Origin: Phytoseiulus persimilis
Lineage: Eukaryota; Arthropoda; Arachnida; Mesostigmata; Phytoseiidae
Direction: 5' to 3'
NCBI GenBank assembly: GCA_037576195.1
Contig: CM075103.1
Location: 37,523,250 to 37,587,249 of the forward strand
DNA: 64,000 nucleotides
Shown here: positions 35,851 to 48,100 of the stretch, in pieces
Numbering within the stretch: the first letter of the stretch is position 1
Layout: each line of letters starts with the position of its first letter
The notes under the pieces: generated by a model
Database searches by the model: none
Told to the model about the DNA's origin: nothing
What the model saw: only the letters and a program-made list of their open reading frames with translations
Program-made: the position numbers and the translations under genes

Positions 35851-38821
35851 ATTGCCATGAGCAGGAGATGTCAACATGTCCTTGGAGTGGATTCCTACTC
35901 TTTCCGATTGAATCCCATCGAGCTAACGTTTCTCCATGAGAAGACTGCGGAATTGAGTCATGGGTACGCCGCAAGGTGTTTCCGAGTGAGCTAGATCCCG
36001 ATTTCTCGTATAAGCCTGATGTCCGTCACGAGGTTCCTGCCGTCTCTGTGCCACGGAGCGCCGTTGTGGCGGAACGAGGTTTCCTCTGGTCTGATCTCAC
36101 TTCGACTTTGATATTCCAGATCTGTTCGGCAGAGTTTTAAGCAGGATCGTGGATCTCTCGAACGTCATTAGCCCGGAGGAGAAGTCAAGGAGATCGTCCT
36201 TCGTTCGGAATGCTGGGTGCCACCAGATGAGGACAAGTTTCTTCACCCCCATGGGCCGCTGAAAGTTTCCCATCCGAGAATCATTCCGGATCGGTGTCCA
36301 GACTCGGCGAACAGCGGCAGCGAGATTTGAAAATCGTTAAATCGGGCTATGCAGGATCGTCGCATGGATCTTCTCTCTTCTGTCCTTGCGTCTGGCCGTT
36401 CATCCTGGATCATTCGAAAACCGAAATCTGAGGAGAATCGATGAGAAGACATCGCGGTCCCGTCCGGAGAGGGAGAAAGGAAGGGCATCGGCGGCGGGGG
36501 CGATTCTGCGGAGATAACGCGAGCAGGATAAAAAGCTTCAGCTTCAACGACGCTTTGTCAGACGAACTTTCTGTCATTCGAAGCTGTTCCGGGTCACCAG
36601 GAAGAGAGAGGGAGAGGCGGAACTAGGAAATGAGGGTAGATGGGGGAATGGGGACGAGCGAACGCGAGAGGGGGAGGGCTTGGAACGGGTTTGAGGGGAG
36701 ACGAGTGGGAAAAAACTGGGAGCAAAAAGCCAGGGCTCCGGAAGAGGAGGCGAATTTTTTTTATCGGAAATCGCTTAGGCAATCACGTCTGTCATTTGGG
36801 GCAGAGATCATCGGAGAGGTCAAATGCGAAACCCGCTCCCCAACGTCTTCTTTATGATGACCCCGTCCAACTCGCTGTGGAAAGTTTTCCGACCGACAGG
36901 GACCGGTATGTCGAATGTCAAGAAAACTTTCTCCCCTCTGGGCGAATACCTCCGTCAGCCACAGCCACCACAGAGAAAGGGGGCGAAGTGAGAAGTTCAA
37001 GAGAGTGCATGAAGACGCGTTATGCTGTTGCATATTCCCTCCTCCCACCAGCATTGAAAGAATTTACTGATAAATCGGTGACTCTCGACTGGGGTTCGTG
37101 CCGCTAATTCATTCCTCCCACCATTGCGCCGAGAATGGAAATTCCCACTCCCTTCGACGCTTCGAGTCTCTTCTCTCACCCGACTTGCTCCGGGCCTCTC
37201 CCCATCCGGTGGCGGATCGCCGTAGTCCAGGATGACATTTATTCTGCGTGTTCACGCACCCAGCTTGTTCGGCGTCGCTCCCCCAGTGTTCCGACCGTGG
37301 CCTTGAGAGGAATCGTGCACCCCCACGACATACCTTCTCAGCCGTCTCCCTCCTGATCGCTTTTTCTTCGCTCCCGTACTCCTTTCGGTTCCTGAGATCT
37401 CCTCCCCGAGGAACCCCTTCCTTCCCATCCACTTCTCCCGCGCCCTCCCACCCGCGCTCGGTGCCAGCGGGATAGTAGTTTATTGGCGTGCCGACGACAA
37501 CTCCGCTCAATAGAGGTAGTCTAGTCACAAACAAACCGACGACCTAGCAGCGACCTCCGAGCAGATTTTTCTTCTTTCTACGAGCACTGCAGAGCGGGCG
37601 GGTAGTCGAGTGCGGAGTGCACGCCGTACAAGCGGGACAGGATGGCGGGAGGGGTGAACGAGGTTCCCGAATCCAGACGGATTGGGGTCGTCGCAAGCTA
37701 TGGAAATGTAGGCGATTGATTACCACCGGTCGCCGGATCCACTTTCTCTCGCGAATCTCCCTCGCCCTCGTCCTTCTCCTGAGCTCGGAGCTCCCTGCTT
37801 CCGAGGCGTCCGCTCACGATGTAGAGTACAATGCGGATACCTACCAAAATCCATTGAATCCACTCCATGTGTGACCTCCCGACACGACAGATACCCTTTC
37901 GAATCTCGGAACGGAGTAGTCGATGATAACCGAGCAGGACGAAGTCTCTCTCAACCGGCTCGAGCCCACTGCCGCGATCCGTTGCGACTGGCGTGTTTCC
38001 GGAGATTGCGGAATTCGAATTGAATTGTATTTGAAACGGGTTCTCCGTTCTGAGATGAGAACCCGGCCCCCGTCGAGTCCGGTTTATCAGTACGACCCTC
38101 GCAGATTTTCCCGGAGTCCTTGGCAATCGCGTTTCGGAAAACCGGAGGCGTTCACCAGACTTTTGTGCTCCTCAACGAGGGTCTTCCATCTGAGGAACAA
38201 CGCCATTCTCGAGAACAGATGCCCATCTAAACCCAGTTTGACTTCTTCCATCGTTTTTCGATTGCGTTGAAAATCCTCGCTGGAAATGAGCGCCATCGTG
38301 ATGCGGCTCAAGGTGACACTCCTTTCAGCTGTTTCGTGGATCTGCTGAGGAATTCGAGGTAAAGTCGAGATACCGGCGCTCGATTGAGTACTTATCATCA
38401 ATCGGGCATGATGAATGGACTCTCCACCCTCTGCTCGCGAAGAGATTGGAGCTCCGAGTTGATTTTGCGCGTCGAATCACGCGCCACCGTCCAGCGCTCG
38501 AGAGTGCTCTAGTTTCCCGACTTTCAAAGAAGTACAAGTAGCGTATTGATGAGCCGTGCCCAAACTGACAGGCTTTTATTCACACAGCGGGGATCCCATG
38601 CGCGATGATGATTCACAGATATAAGCAAGAAAGAGAAACGATACATTCCGGGCGATCTCTGCAGGAAACAGCGTGTCGATGTCATCAAGATGTAAATACT
38701 TCGTGGTAGCGACCATTTTTTGAGTTTCTACCGACTGCGCTTCGATCCGTGAATCAGGCTCGATTTGAGCACGGTTCGCGGGACACGGCTCACTTTGAAC
38801 GTCTGCTCAGCTGCAGTGACA

Positions 38822-39039
38822 TCATGTATTCGAGTCGATTTTTCCGGTAAAAAACGGGGAGCGCACCGTCCTGCTTGAGGGAACGAGGTCCCTGTTGCCT
38901 CCGCCGCGCCGGATTGTTCCCCCAACAGCCATTGGGAGGACTGAGTGTACAAGCACAGCCTTCCCGACTGCGAGAGGCTTGTCATCAACGGCCACGACAA
39001 GCATCGAAGAACAGGGAGGGCCCAATCGGAGGAGCGGGG
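38822..39039 (-). CDS. Possible 3'-terminal exon, unknown product
   Basis: On the minus strand a good acceptor (TTCTTTATGTCTAG) precedes a frame with a beta-strand-like translation (SSMLVVAVDDKPLAVGKAV) and high third-position GC, ending at 38822. A minus-strand AATAAA lies 242 bp downstream (38575-38580). A second frame through the same DNA, ending at 38728, also looks coding-like in its last 40 codons, so the reading frame is uncertain. No family recognised. Confidence 0.22.
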
Positions 39040-41985
39040 CTAGACATAAAGAACACTTCAGTTTCTCTTGAAGCAGCTAGAATGAGGCAGATCCGAAGCC
39101 AGGAGATACACTCTCTGATTTGACCGATGGATGCTCAGGAGCCGGGTGGTGTGAACATCGGTTCCAATCAAGAACAAGTGATATCTTATCGGAAATCGGA
39201 GGTGGAATCCGAGCTCAGAAGTCGGGAGGTGCGGCCACCCGTGCTCCTTCTGCCGTTCACCGTTACGGGAGAATTGTTGTTGATAGATTGTGTGCTGCAG
39301 CGCAAGGAACTATAAGCTCTGATCATACACCATTCAGATGGAGCCTGAGCTCATCGTTCATTTCAAAGATCGGATCGGATTCACGAACTCCCACGAGAAG
39401 TTTCAATTTTGTTCCGCCGCGCATCGGATTCCATCGGCTTCTCCAATTGGAACAAACCGAGAGTATCGGATTCGAAATCTACGCACAGCTCTGATAGGGT
39501 CTCGGTTGCGTTTGCCGTCGCCCGACGCTACCGACTCAGATTTCAACTCTCGACATTCACCATCAGAATAGGAGAGATATGTACCCAATCCCATTCGTGT
39601 GCCCACGCAGTTCCGCCCGGATGCGGACACTTGGAACGCCGAGCACGCGGCCCGGTGCCGAAGAATTTTTGTGAATTTGTCCAATTCCGATCGGAGGTCT
39701 TTCTTCACCGATAACCTGAGCTGGGAGTGCTCTCCGCGAAGGAGAAAAAACGAGCCCTTGGAACGGAGATTTCGTTGACGAGACCAAGCCTCCGAATTCG
39801 CATTGACTCCATCCCAGGAGCCAGAACAACTTTCTAAAAGCTCACCGCGCCGCACACCTCGTTATTCCGCGCGACGCCCGACCGGCCCAGCCCTCTAATT
39901 GAGTCAGTTCCGTAATTTAACACTCGGACAACAACGGCAAAGCGAGCGCTCACGCTGTCAGAACGCGGAAACACAGGCGACGCAGCCGCCGACAACAACG
40001 TGCGGTCGTCCTGGCGGCGAGAAAGTTTGAATGCGAGTTTCGTAACTCTACCCGGGCGTCATTTCGGTGGAGTCCATGTTCGGAAAGTGTCCCGATGACG
40101 AACCGTGAGCTCGTGTTTCAGCGCGGAAGGGTTGCCCGCGCGTAGCATTCATCCCTCCGCTGCCAGATTGTTCGCTCCCTCATTCGCTCAAAGGTCTCAT
40201 GTGTCACCGTTCGAAGCCCAGCTGCGAAGCCATAACATAAAGCGTGAAGCGGAATCCCGAAGCCATTCCACGCTTGACGCTCGGAGTGGGTGGTTGGATC
40301 GAGTAGGCTTCTCCTGTGTTGTCAGAGCGATTCGTCACTTTGTCCGACAGGCTTTCGGGAGGCCGAGCGCAGCGAACTTCGTCTCTGCACGACTCCACAA
40401 AGTGGAAATAACTTCCGCAGATCGAGAGTCCAGTTAGCGAGAGAGCGGATGTCGCTACATTGTGGAGTTGAGAATAATTTGAACTTTTCGGGAAGAATGC
40501 GGATTTCGGGCGTTGGCCAGAGTGATTCTCCGGGAAACTCGACTCGGAGACACCGAAGGATAACACCTGACATGGAGATCATCAAGACGGGATCGCGTCG
40601 AGGCTCCAGCGGAGATAGTAGGAGAGCGGGTGCGCTCACGTGCAGACATCAAGAATGGCACGCAGACGCCCCTACAGTGGCATCTGCTGTGCTCGATCCG
40701 AAGCAACTGGGGTACAACTCACCGAGGAACTCAGTCTGTTGTGGGGTGGCTGCCATTCATCTTTATGATATCTGGTGGCTGTTCAGGCTACAGAGTCGAG
40801 CCATAAGAGAGAATTTCCCGCAGGCTCACCTACTACAGCCTGCTCAGTATGCTCGGGCGGCTCTCGACGGCGTGTTGTGTGTGACTCGTTGTATCACACC
40901 CTCACCAACCATCGTTCTGTAACAACAGCAATCCAAGCGAGCGAGAGCAACCAAGAGTCCATGATCCTGTGCCAAGTTATGCGTGGGTAACTTTCCCTGG
41001 GAAGCTGTTCGTGGGAGCCGGAAGAGTGTGGCGCTTATCCTCAGGAAACCACGACGGGAAACTCCGATGGAGGAGCCGGAGCGGAAGCGACAACCGGATT
41101 TCAGAGACACAACAAGCAAAGCGGTACTGGAGCATCGCCCTCATCTGGACGACTCCAGAAGTGGTGGAAACGACGTCGATACCATCGTGGGTTGTCGGAA
41201 GACTTCCATGAAGCTCGATTGAACTTTTTCCAAAGCGTATCGGGGTGACTTTCTTCGACGAGACTCTGTTAATCTTCTCGCTACGGGAAGCGCGGATTGC
41301 GCAACAATTCGTCAGAACTGAGTGATAGGCAGGAACAGGGGAGCGGGTGTCCAGAAAACGCAAATGACTGCACCCGCCAGACAGTTTTTCTCTGACCACT
41401 TACCCCACTCGGCCAGGATTACGATCCTGGAGATTCAGAACCGTCAGAGCGATCCCCAGCGATTTGTGGTCGTTGTCGAGATGAGGCTCCGTTATCGCGA
41501 TTCTCGGAAACACGCTTTATGACTCTCGGTATGTCAGCGGAACGTCCGCACAGCGACATCTCGCTGTCTCCAGCCACGCCATGCTTAACGAGTGATCCAC
41601 GATCACACTACGAGTTCGTTATCAACAATCTATGCGCGGGAAAGTGGCTGCGCGGGGAAGGGATACAGACAGCGGATGATATACGGACTCCGTCACCCCC
41701 TCGCGAGCGGGGAGTCCCTCCTTGTTGCCCTATCCCGTCTCCTCCTGCTGCTTTTGTCCCCGTTCGTAGTTGCCCCTCGCTCCCCAAACACAAACGCACA
41801 CACCCGCTGTTATCGTAATAATAGAGTAGCCGCACAAAGCAGTGCCATGGTAAGAGATCCCAAACAGCATCGCTAACGTCAATTGGGCGGGGTTTCCGGA
41901 TCTTCTCTGGCGTGGGGTTGGGCATTTGCAGCACTACCCCCGACGTTCGATTCCTTTCCTCCACCGTCTCGGATCCTCATCAACA

Positions 41986-42138
41986 ATGAAACTCAACACA
42001 AGACAGTTGGTCGCAGCGGCACAAGAGAGACTGGACCTCATCATCAACGCCGCCGACGACCACGGGCTCACACCGCGGCGCACATACCCCCATGGTGGAG
42101 TCTATTGTTGTCTCCGCGGCCTCCACGTCCCGACATAA
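41986..42138 (+). CDS. Possible small ORF, 50 codons
   Basis: ATG in good context (CAACAATGA), followed by codons with very high third-position G/C. The translation has a helical segment rich in Ala/Leu/Glu (LVAAAQERLDLIINAADD). It could be a first exon. An ATG directly followed by a donor-like GTAAGA at about 41848 lies just upstream. No family recognised. Confidence 0.2.
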   Translation: MKLNTRQLVAAAQERLDLIINAADDHGLTPRRTYPHGGVYCCLRGLHVPT

Positions 42139-42139
42139 C

Positions 42140-45100
42140 GTATAGTGAGAAAGTCCATCCCGCTGGGTAGGATCTGTTCCGCGAGATCTCATTCATGGGA
42201 CGTCTGCGGGCTCATTGAGGGGTTTGGTACTGGGGCTCTTGCGACTGCTGTGCACACCTGTACCGTTCGTAGTCAATTCAGCGACGACGAAGTGGCCGAA
42301 CGGTCGACGAGCTCAGAACTCGCCAGAAGCCCCAAGTAACGGCCGGGATCGTATTTGACGCGAACACCGAGTCATGAATCTGGCCTCGAACACAAAACTC
42401 CGTGCCCTCGGTTGGAATCGTCGGACAGGCAAGTCCAAGCCTGTCCGGGGACCCCTAGTCGCGATATTTCCAGACTTTGTCTTCGTCACACTGGAGGTGA
42501 AACCGAGTTCTACTCAAGATACTCACCTCTGCGGAAATTCTCGGGATATTCGGATCTAACTACGCTATCGCCCGAGGCGGCGAAATTGCGGCGGGCGGCT
42601 CAGCCTGGCCTGAAGGCAACGTTTCTTCAAGGCGGTAACTTTTCGGTGAGCGCCGACTTTCCACTGAAGCTCAATCGGTTATTAGTACCGGTGCATTCTT
42701 TTACCGTAACTGAGTTTTCCCGTGTTGCGTGATACTCAGATACGGGAAGTTCCCACTATTCGCGCCTCGCCCATGAGGAATTCCGAGGTTTCCAATAACT
42801 GGTACACGAATCTATTTCCCGCAGCGATCGCATCTTCCCGTTGTGGGCAAGGTCGACGTGGACAAGGTCGCGGCATGAGATCCCCGGGGAGTAGCGACTC
42901 CGACATGGCTTGATGATTATGAAATATCATGTAGATGCACAGGGTTTCTCTTCCCGAGTGTTGAGCTCCTGGCTGAGGCTCACAGAGGTCACGACTTTTC
43001 AGGATCCGAGGAGCTGAAGCACGAGGGATGGCTCCGACTCATGGTTGAGCGAGCCGGAGATGATGTGTCTTGCACCACCGCGCCGCGATATCCAGGGCAT
43101 CCGCCGCTATCTCTTGTAAATCCCCGGTCTTGGATGCCGTAATGAGCCTCGTGAGGCCGGGTGAAGTGGCACTCGCCTCAACCTGAATCGCCTCTAGGTA
43201 CTTGGAACCCGAATCGCGGTGTCGCCTGTGTGTTCCGCTATCCATCACTGGTTTCGTTCCTTCTTGAATTTCATCAGGAAAACCGAGGACCGCGGAGACG
43301 GACTCCAACGGGAACCGGTACGTTTTGGAGTCTCAGGCTTCCAGGAACTGTACAATGGAAATGGAAAAAATCGAGCTTCTGTCAGTAACGTGCGAATCTG
43401 GAACAGCCTTGGAATCGTGGTCGATATGAACCCGAAAATTCGAGCTGCCGCAGCCGATGGGCCCATCTCATCCAAAAACCCATCGGTTGCCCTTGAAGGA
43501 TGAAGATGTCAGATGATGGCGAGACTGACACCGTCTACGTAGATGGAGCAAAATTCTACTGTTCACCACTACGAAAACCGAGGCGCTTGTGTCGGAAACC
43601 CGAGCAGGGACCTTGTCCCCACACTCGAGGGACAGACCACGGGGAAGGAAAAGAGCTCCCCAACTTCTGCGCGCAGGGATCTCAATGTGTTAGAGGTTTG
43701 TGCGCAGAAAATCTGAATCGTTCAGATCCGTGGATATCAGGTCCTCTGACTCGCGACCGAATCGTCGAGCTTCCCGTGGAACCACTGGGAATCGGATGCG
43801 AGCCGCAACTTCGCCACAGTTGAGGACTCGAACGTAACTCAGGTTCGAACCTCTTGTACTCATTGCATTCTCTTTGGGAGTTGTCGGAGCGACTGAGGTG
43901 AGCAAGGGAGCGCTCGAGATCCTCGGAATCCACTGGCTCTGTCGATTTCACAACGAAACTACCCAAACTTTTCAAGAATGCGAGATGATCTCTAGCGAAA
44001 AGCAATCTGTGAGGAATCGACGGGGATTATCACCAAGATACCATCACTCTGAGGGAGGCAGAACACACAGAGGTTGCATGAGGAGAACCGATACCAGAAC
44101 CGTCATCTTACGATTGGAACATTTCGGACGACCGGCTGCGGATACCTGATGGTGATCCGAGTTGCTTTTTCGGATCCGGCGAATCACCGAAGCCTAGTCT
44201 GGTTCCGAGCCGGGGCCCGCACCGCCGAGAGCATTCCCATTCGGTGTGGGCCAAGTGGTGGTGGCCATGTAGAACAGAGGTCTGGGATCTCCCTATGAAT
44301 TGGTTCCCGGCGCGGGAGTCCTCGTTCTAGCAGCTTCACTCGCTTTCAAACTGAGCTCGCTAATTGCTTGGTCCTATCCCTCCATATCAAGTTGAGCCGG
44401 TGGCGTTCCAAACGAGCTGTTGACCCGATCTCACAACCGCTGGGGAGTCCAGTCGGGGCCACACATGCAGATTCTCATGTGGTTTCAAAGCTTCGGGGAC
44501 GCTTCCCTGGGAGGGAAGCGACAGTGTCATTGTCAGGTTCTCCGCTCGACGCGTCTCCTCGTGAAAAGTGTATACAGTTCCGATGGCTCAAGTTGTTCAC
44601 GAGTGCTTCCTCCTTGTGGCTCGTGTGGCCAGTCGCAATGGCGTTGCGTCCGATGTGGAATCACAGCCCAGACGAACGGAGTTGACGCGCGTCCGGGATG
44701 ATTCGATCGCGGCTCAGGGATCAGAACGAGTTTGTGTCAGGGCTTAGTCGAGAACCCCGAGATATGTCGTGGTTCACTGAAATGAGAATTTCGCGGGCCA
44801 ATGATTTCCCAATGCGTCTGTCGGCGCGAAACGCCGCGAGCCGAATCAAGAACGAGTGTGTCCAAATGATGCGATGACGTCGCCTGATGATGACGTCAAA
44901 TGTAATAGGTCAGACAGCTAGGCGTCCATGACAGCGCTGTTTTTCGACCCTAGAGTGGGTTCTATGGATTTGGGCGCAGACGCGCGAATCGGATTTGATG
45001 CCGCGGCGGAACTCCTCGGACAGGTTCCGATAAGGTTGAGCTCCGAGCGCTGGCGGCTCATGACATCACTTTGGGACTAATGGTCTTGCTAGGGTGCGAA

Positions 45101-48100
45101 TCCGCTGACGGAATGTCACCACCGAGGGAACGGAGCTCCAAGAGAGCGTAAATCCATCCTTGAGCCTTCTGGCCTACAGGAGCGGAGCTCATAGTTCCGC
45201 TGCATGATCCTTTCCCGTGGTACAAATTATTCAGCCTCGCCCGTTCAACTGCGCGATGACGTCGACGCAAATGCAGGGGACGTTCTCATTGAGTGCCCAC
45301 GTGGAGATTCCTCCCGGAGGACGAGCCCCCATCTCGAAAATACACGATCGCTTCCCAAGTCCATGAGGTCGCCGATTTCTCAGAATATTTTCCCTGAGGT
45401 AGACTCAAAGCGGAGTTCAGGGATGTTCGTGCTTTCCAATCTCGACCGACTTTCATTCAGGGAATCCATGAACATGGAGCGCCCGAACGGGGAATGTCAT
45501 CGGGAAACATCTTCAAGTTGTTTCCCCGAAACCCCTATCCAGTGCTGGAAAGCTCGCGGCACCACTCAGAGCATGAATCGCCTGAAAGTTATCCTGCAGA
45601 GGGACTGCTGGGGGATTCGTGAACATGGTTGACCCGATTCGGCCATGCGCGGAAAGACCGCATTCAGTCGGTTACGCTCGCGAGCGATCCGAATGAACTG
45701 TGTTCCGGAAAATCGCAATAGGACAGAGTTCTTGCTATGGGGACAAAGTTCGTTCTTGAGCTCCGACTTCTTCATTCTCTTTTTTTTTCTTTCAACAGTT
45801 GGCAATGACGGCCGGCCGACCGCTTGTTCGCTCGCTTGGTTGGCTGTCGGCCTTAGGGCTGCGGTTCTGCATGAAGTGTTTTGTTGAAATATTTGAGATG
45901 CGTTCCGCTCCCCGCTCCGCCCCTCCTCCGCCCTCGACCCCATACCCTCTCTCTCCTTCGCGAGCTCCCTCTCTTTCTCCCTTGTCGTGCCTCTTTCTCC
46001 TGCCCCCATCGCCCTCCCCGACCCCGCCCCGCTTTCCGCCATCGTGCCCCCTCCGAGAAGACTCGCTCTGTTGTCATCTTCCAACTCCTCTACTCGAGCC
46101 CTGACTGCACCCCTACCCTCCCCTCCACTTTTCCGTCTCGCTCCCCGTTTCTCGCTAAAAAAACGGATTTTTGCCTCTTGTGCGACGTAACAGAAAGCGC
46201 AGGACGCGGCTCAAACTGTCACAAAACGAAATTATGTGTCACACATTGAAGGGCAGGCTCTTCTCGTTCTTGCTCGGTATCTGCCTCTCTGTCCCTCCGT
46301 CAACCAGCCAGTCGTGAGTCAGTCAGTCACTCCGTCTCGTCAACTTCTCGCCGCTATCTTCCACGCCAGAACGGAGCAATGTGTTGAATAGCGAGCGCTT
46401 GCGTCCTTCACAACTCCATTACTCCCCGTTCAGACAGCAGCGATGGCAGACGCAACCGCGAGCCAGCAGACAAGACCAACTGGGAGAACGAGACTCGAGA
46501 GGAGTGAGCGAAAACTCTAAGGGCCGGCTGGGAGAGATTGGGAACGAGAGTGACTCTGCCGGCGCAGCGAGGAGAGATGCTTAAGAGCCAAGTTTGGATT
46601 TGTCGTTTGCTTCAGTAATGGCGCTCCCGCCATCGTCATTATCACTTGGACGACAGTATCTCTCTCAGTTCCGTTCCTTTTTCGTTCCTTGAGTGTTTCG
46701 TCAACGTTTTTCTTACTTTCCAGCGTCCTGAGTGCGCCTCGAGCAGAGTCACAACTCCGATCCGAGACTTGCTCTGTGGAATCTGCATTTTGCCGTCCCC
46801 GACGGACGATCTTCGTTCCGGCACATCGCGCAGCGTGGGCCCCTACCCACGGTCGACGATCCCATCGACTTATCTGTCCACCATTTTATCGCCGAACGGA
46901 ATACGACGACTTCGGAGTTCTTCATTCGGAGATTCCGCCAAGACGACTGGTTGAAGAATGTGAACATTTCGGGGCGTTGGTGAAACTTCATTGACGTCCT
47001 GGAAGCGTTCTGCCAGCGTGCGTTAGGCATTCGTCGAGTGATTCGACGAACCAGGCATGTTTTCATCGAATGTTAGAGGGATCCAACATTCAGGAGAACT
47101 CGAGATTGTCTCTTTACCGACCATGTCCTCCGCATGGTCACGTAGTTTCCCGGAGACCTCCGCCCTGAGTTGAGAAGAAACGCTCCCAGCTACTCGGGAG
47201 AACAAGAGGAAAATAAATTGCGCGAGTTAACAAACAATCTCGCTTGACGCTCAATAGCCTCCAGCAGCTGCCCTCGTGTTGCATGATCACAGAGCAGCAG
47301 CAGCGGGAAGCCGATCTTGCCGTCTCAACAAGACAGACAGAGCACCGCCCGCTCCGCCAGCCGGTCAAGCACGCACATATGCAGGCAGGCAGAGAGACAT
47401 CGGACGAGCTGAACATCGTTGCAAATCATGGGAACTAGTAGCGATTAATGAACAGGCACAAAGAGAAGCCCACCGGGCTTGGGAGAGGTTCAGCAGAGGA
47501 TCAGACGCTGCAGGGGAGAAACCCGGAAGCGCAAGCACCGTGACAGACAGAGTCGAGTCAGTCAGCGGAAAGGAAGAACAAAGTACGCAGGGCGCATGCT
47601 AAAGGGCACGGAACAAGAAAAATGTGGAATTAAATTGCTTCGTCAGGTGGAACTAGTGTATTACAGACAATCTCGTTCGCACTCAGACCCAGGCACTCAG
47701 GCACCTCTCCAAAAGCCATCAGGACAGCCAGGAAACGAGAAGACAAACACTTGCAAGGAAGCCTTAGCGGGCCGGAGGAAAGGAGCAAAAACTTCTCTCG
47801 ACTGTCATTCTCATTAAGTTTATCGCCGATGGGATCAACAACGGCCGGGCCTCTCCCCTGCTCCTCAAGGCTATGCGTTCCGGAGGGCTTTTATGAAGAC
47901 GCGCGAGCAGACGATTAGTCAGCAGAACTACCCCGAATGTCGAGGAAAGAGTCGGCGTTTTCGCGATTCCCAAGCACTGAGGCTGGTTCCAGTGGGAGAC
48001 ATTTCCGTTGTCCTGGCTTTGGTCGTCCCAGTCTCAGATCGCATCCTCAAGGCGAACGTGATATAGTTCCTTTGATGCGGACAAGAACCGTTTCTGGAAC

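Larger units (their letters stand above)
33890..41980. other. Interval without confident genes
   Basis: It contains purine-rich (about 36600-36760) and pyrimidine-rich (about 37320-37450) tracts and several overlapping open frames of up to 210 codons that look compositional. Weak coding candidates are listed separately at 35450 and 38822. Confidence 0.4.

Noticed and set aside
40290..40922. 210-codon plus-strand ORF
   Set aside because: No domain, no signal peptide, low-complexity Arg/Ser composition, and overlapped by other open frames.
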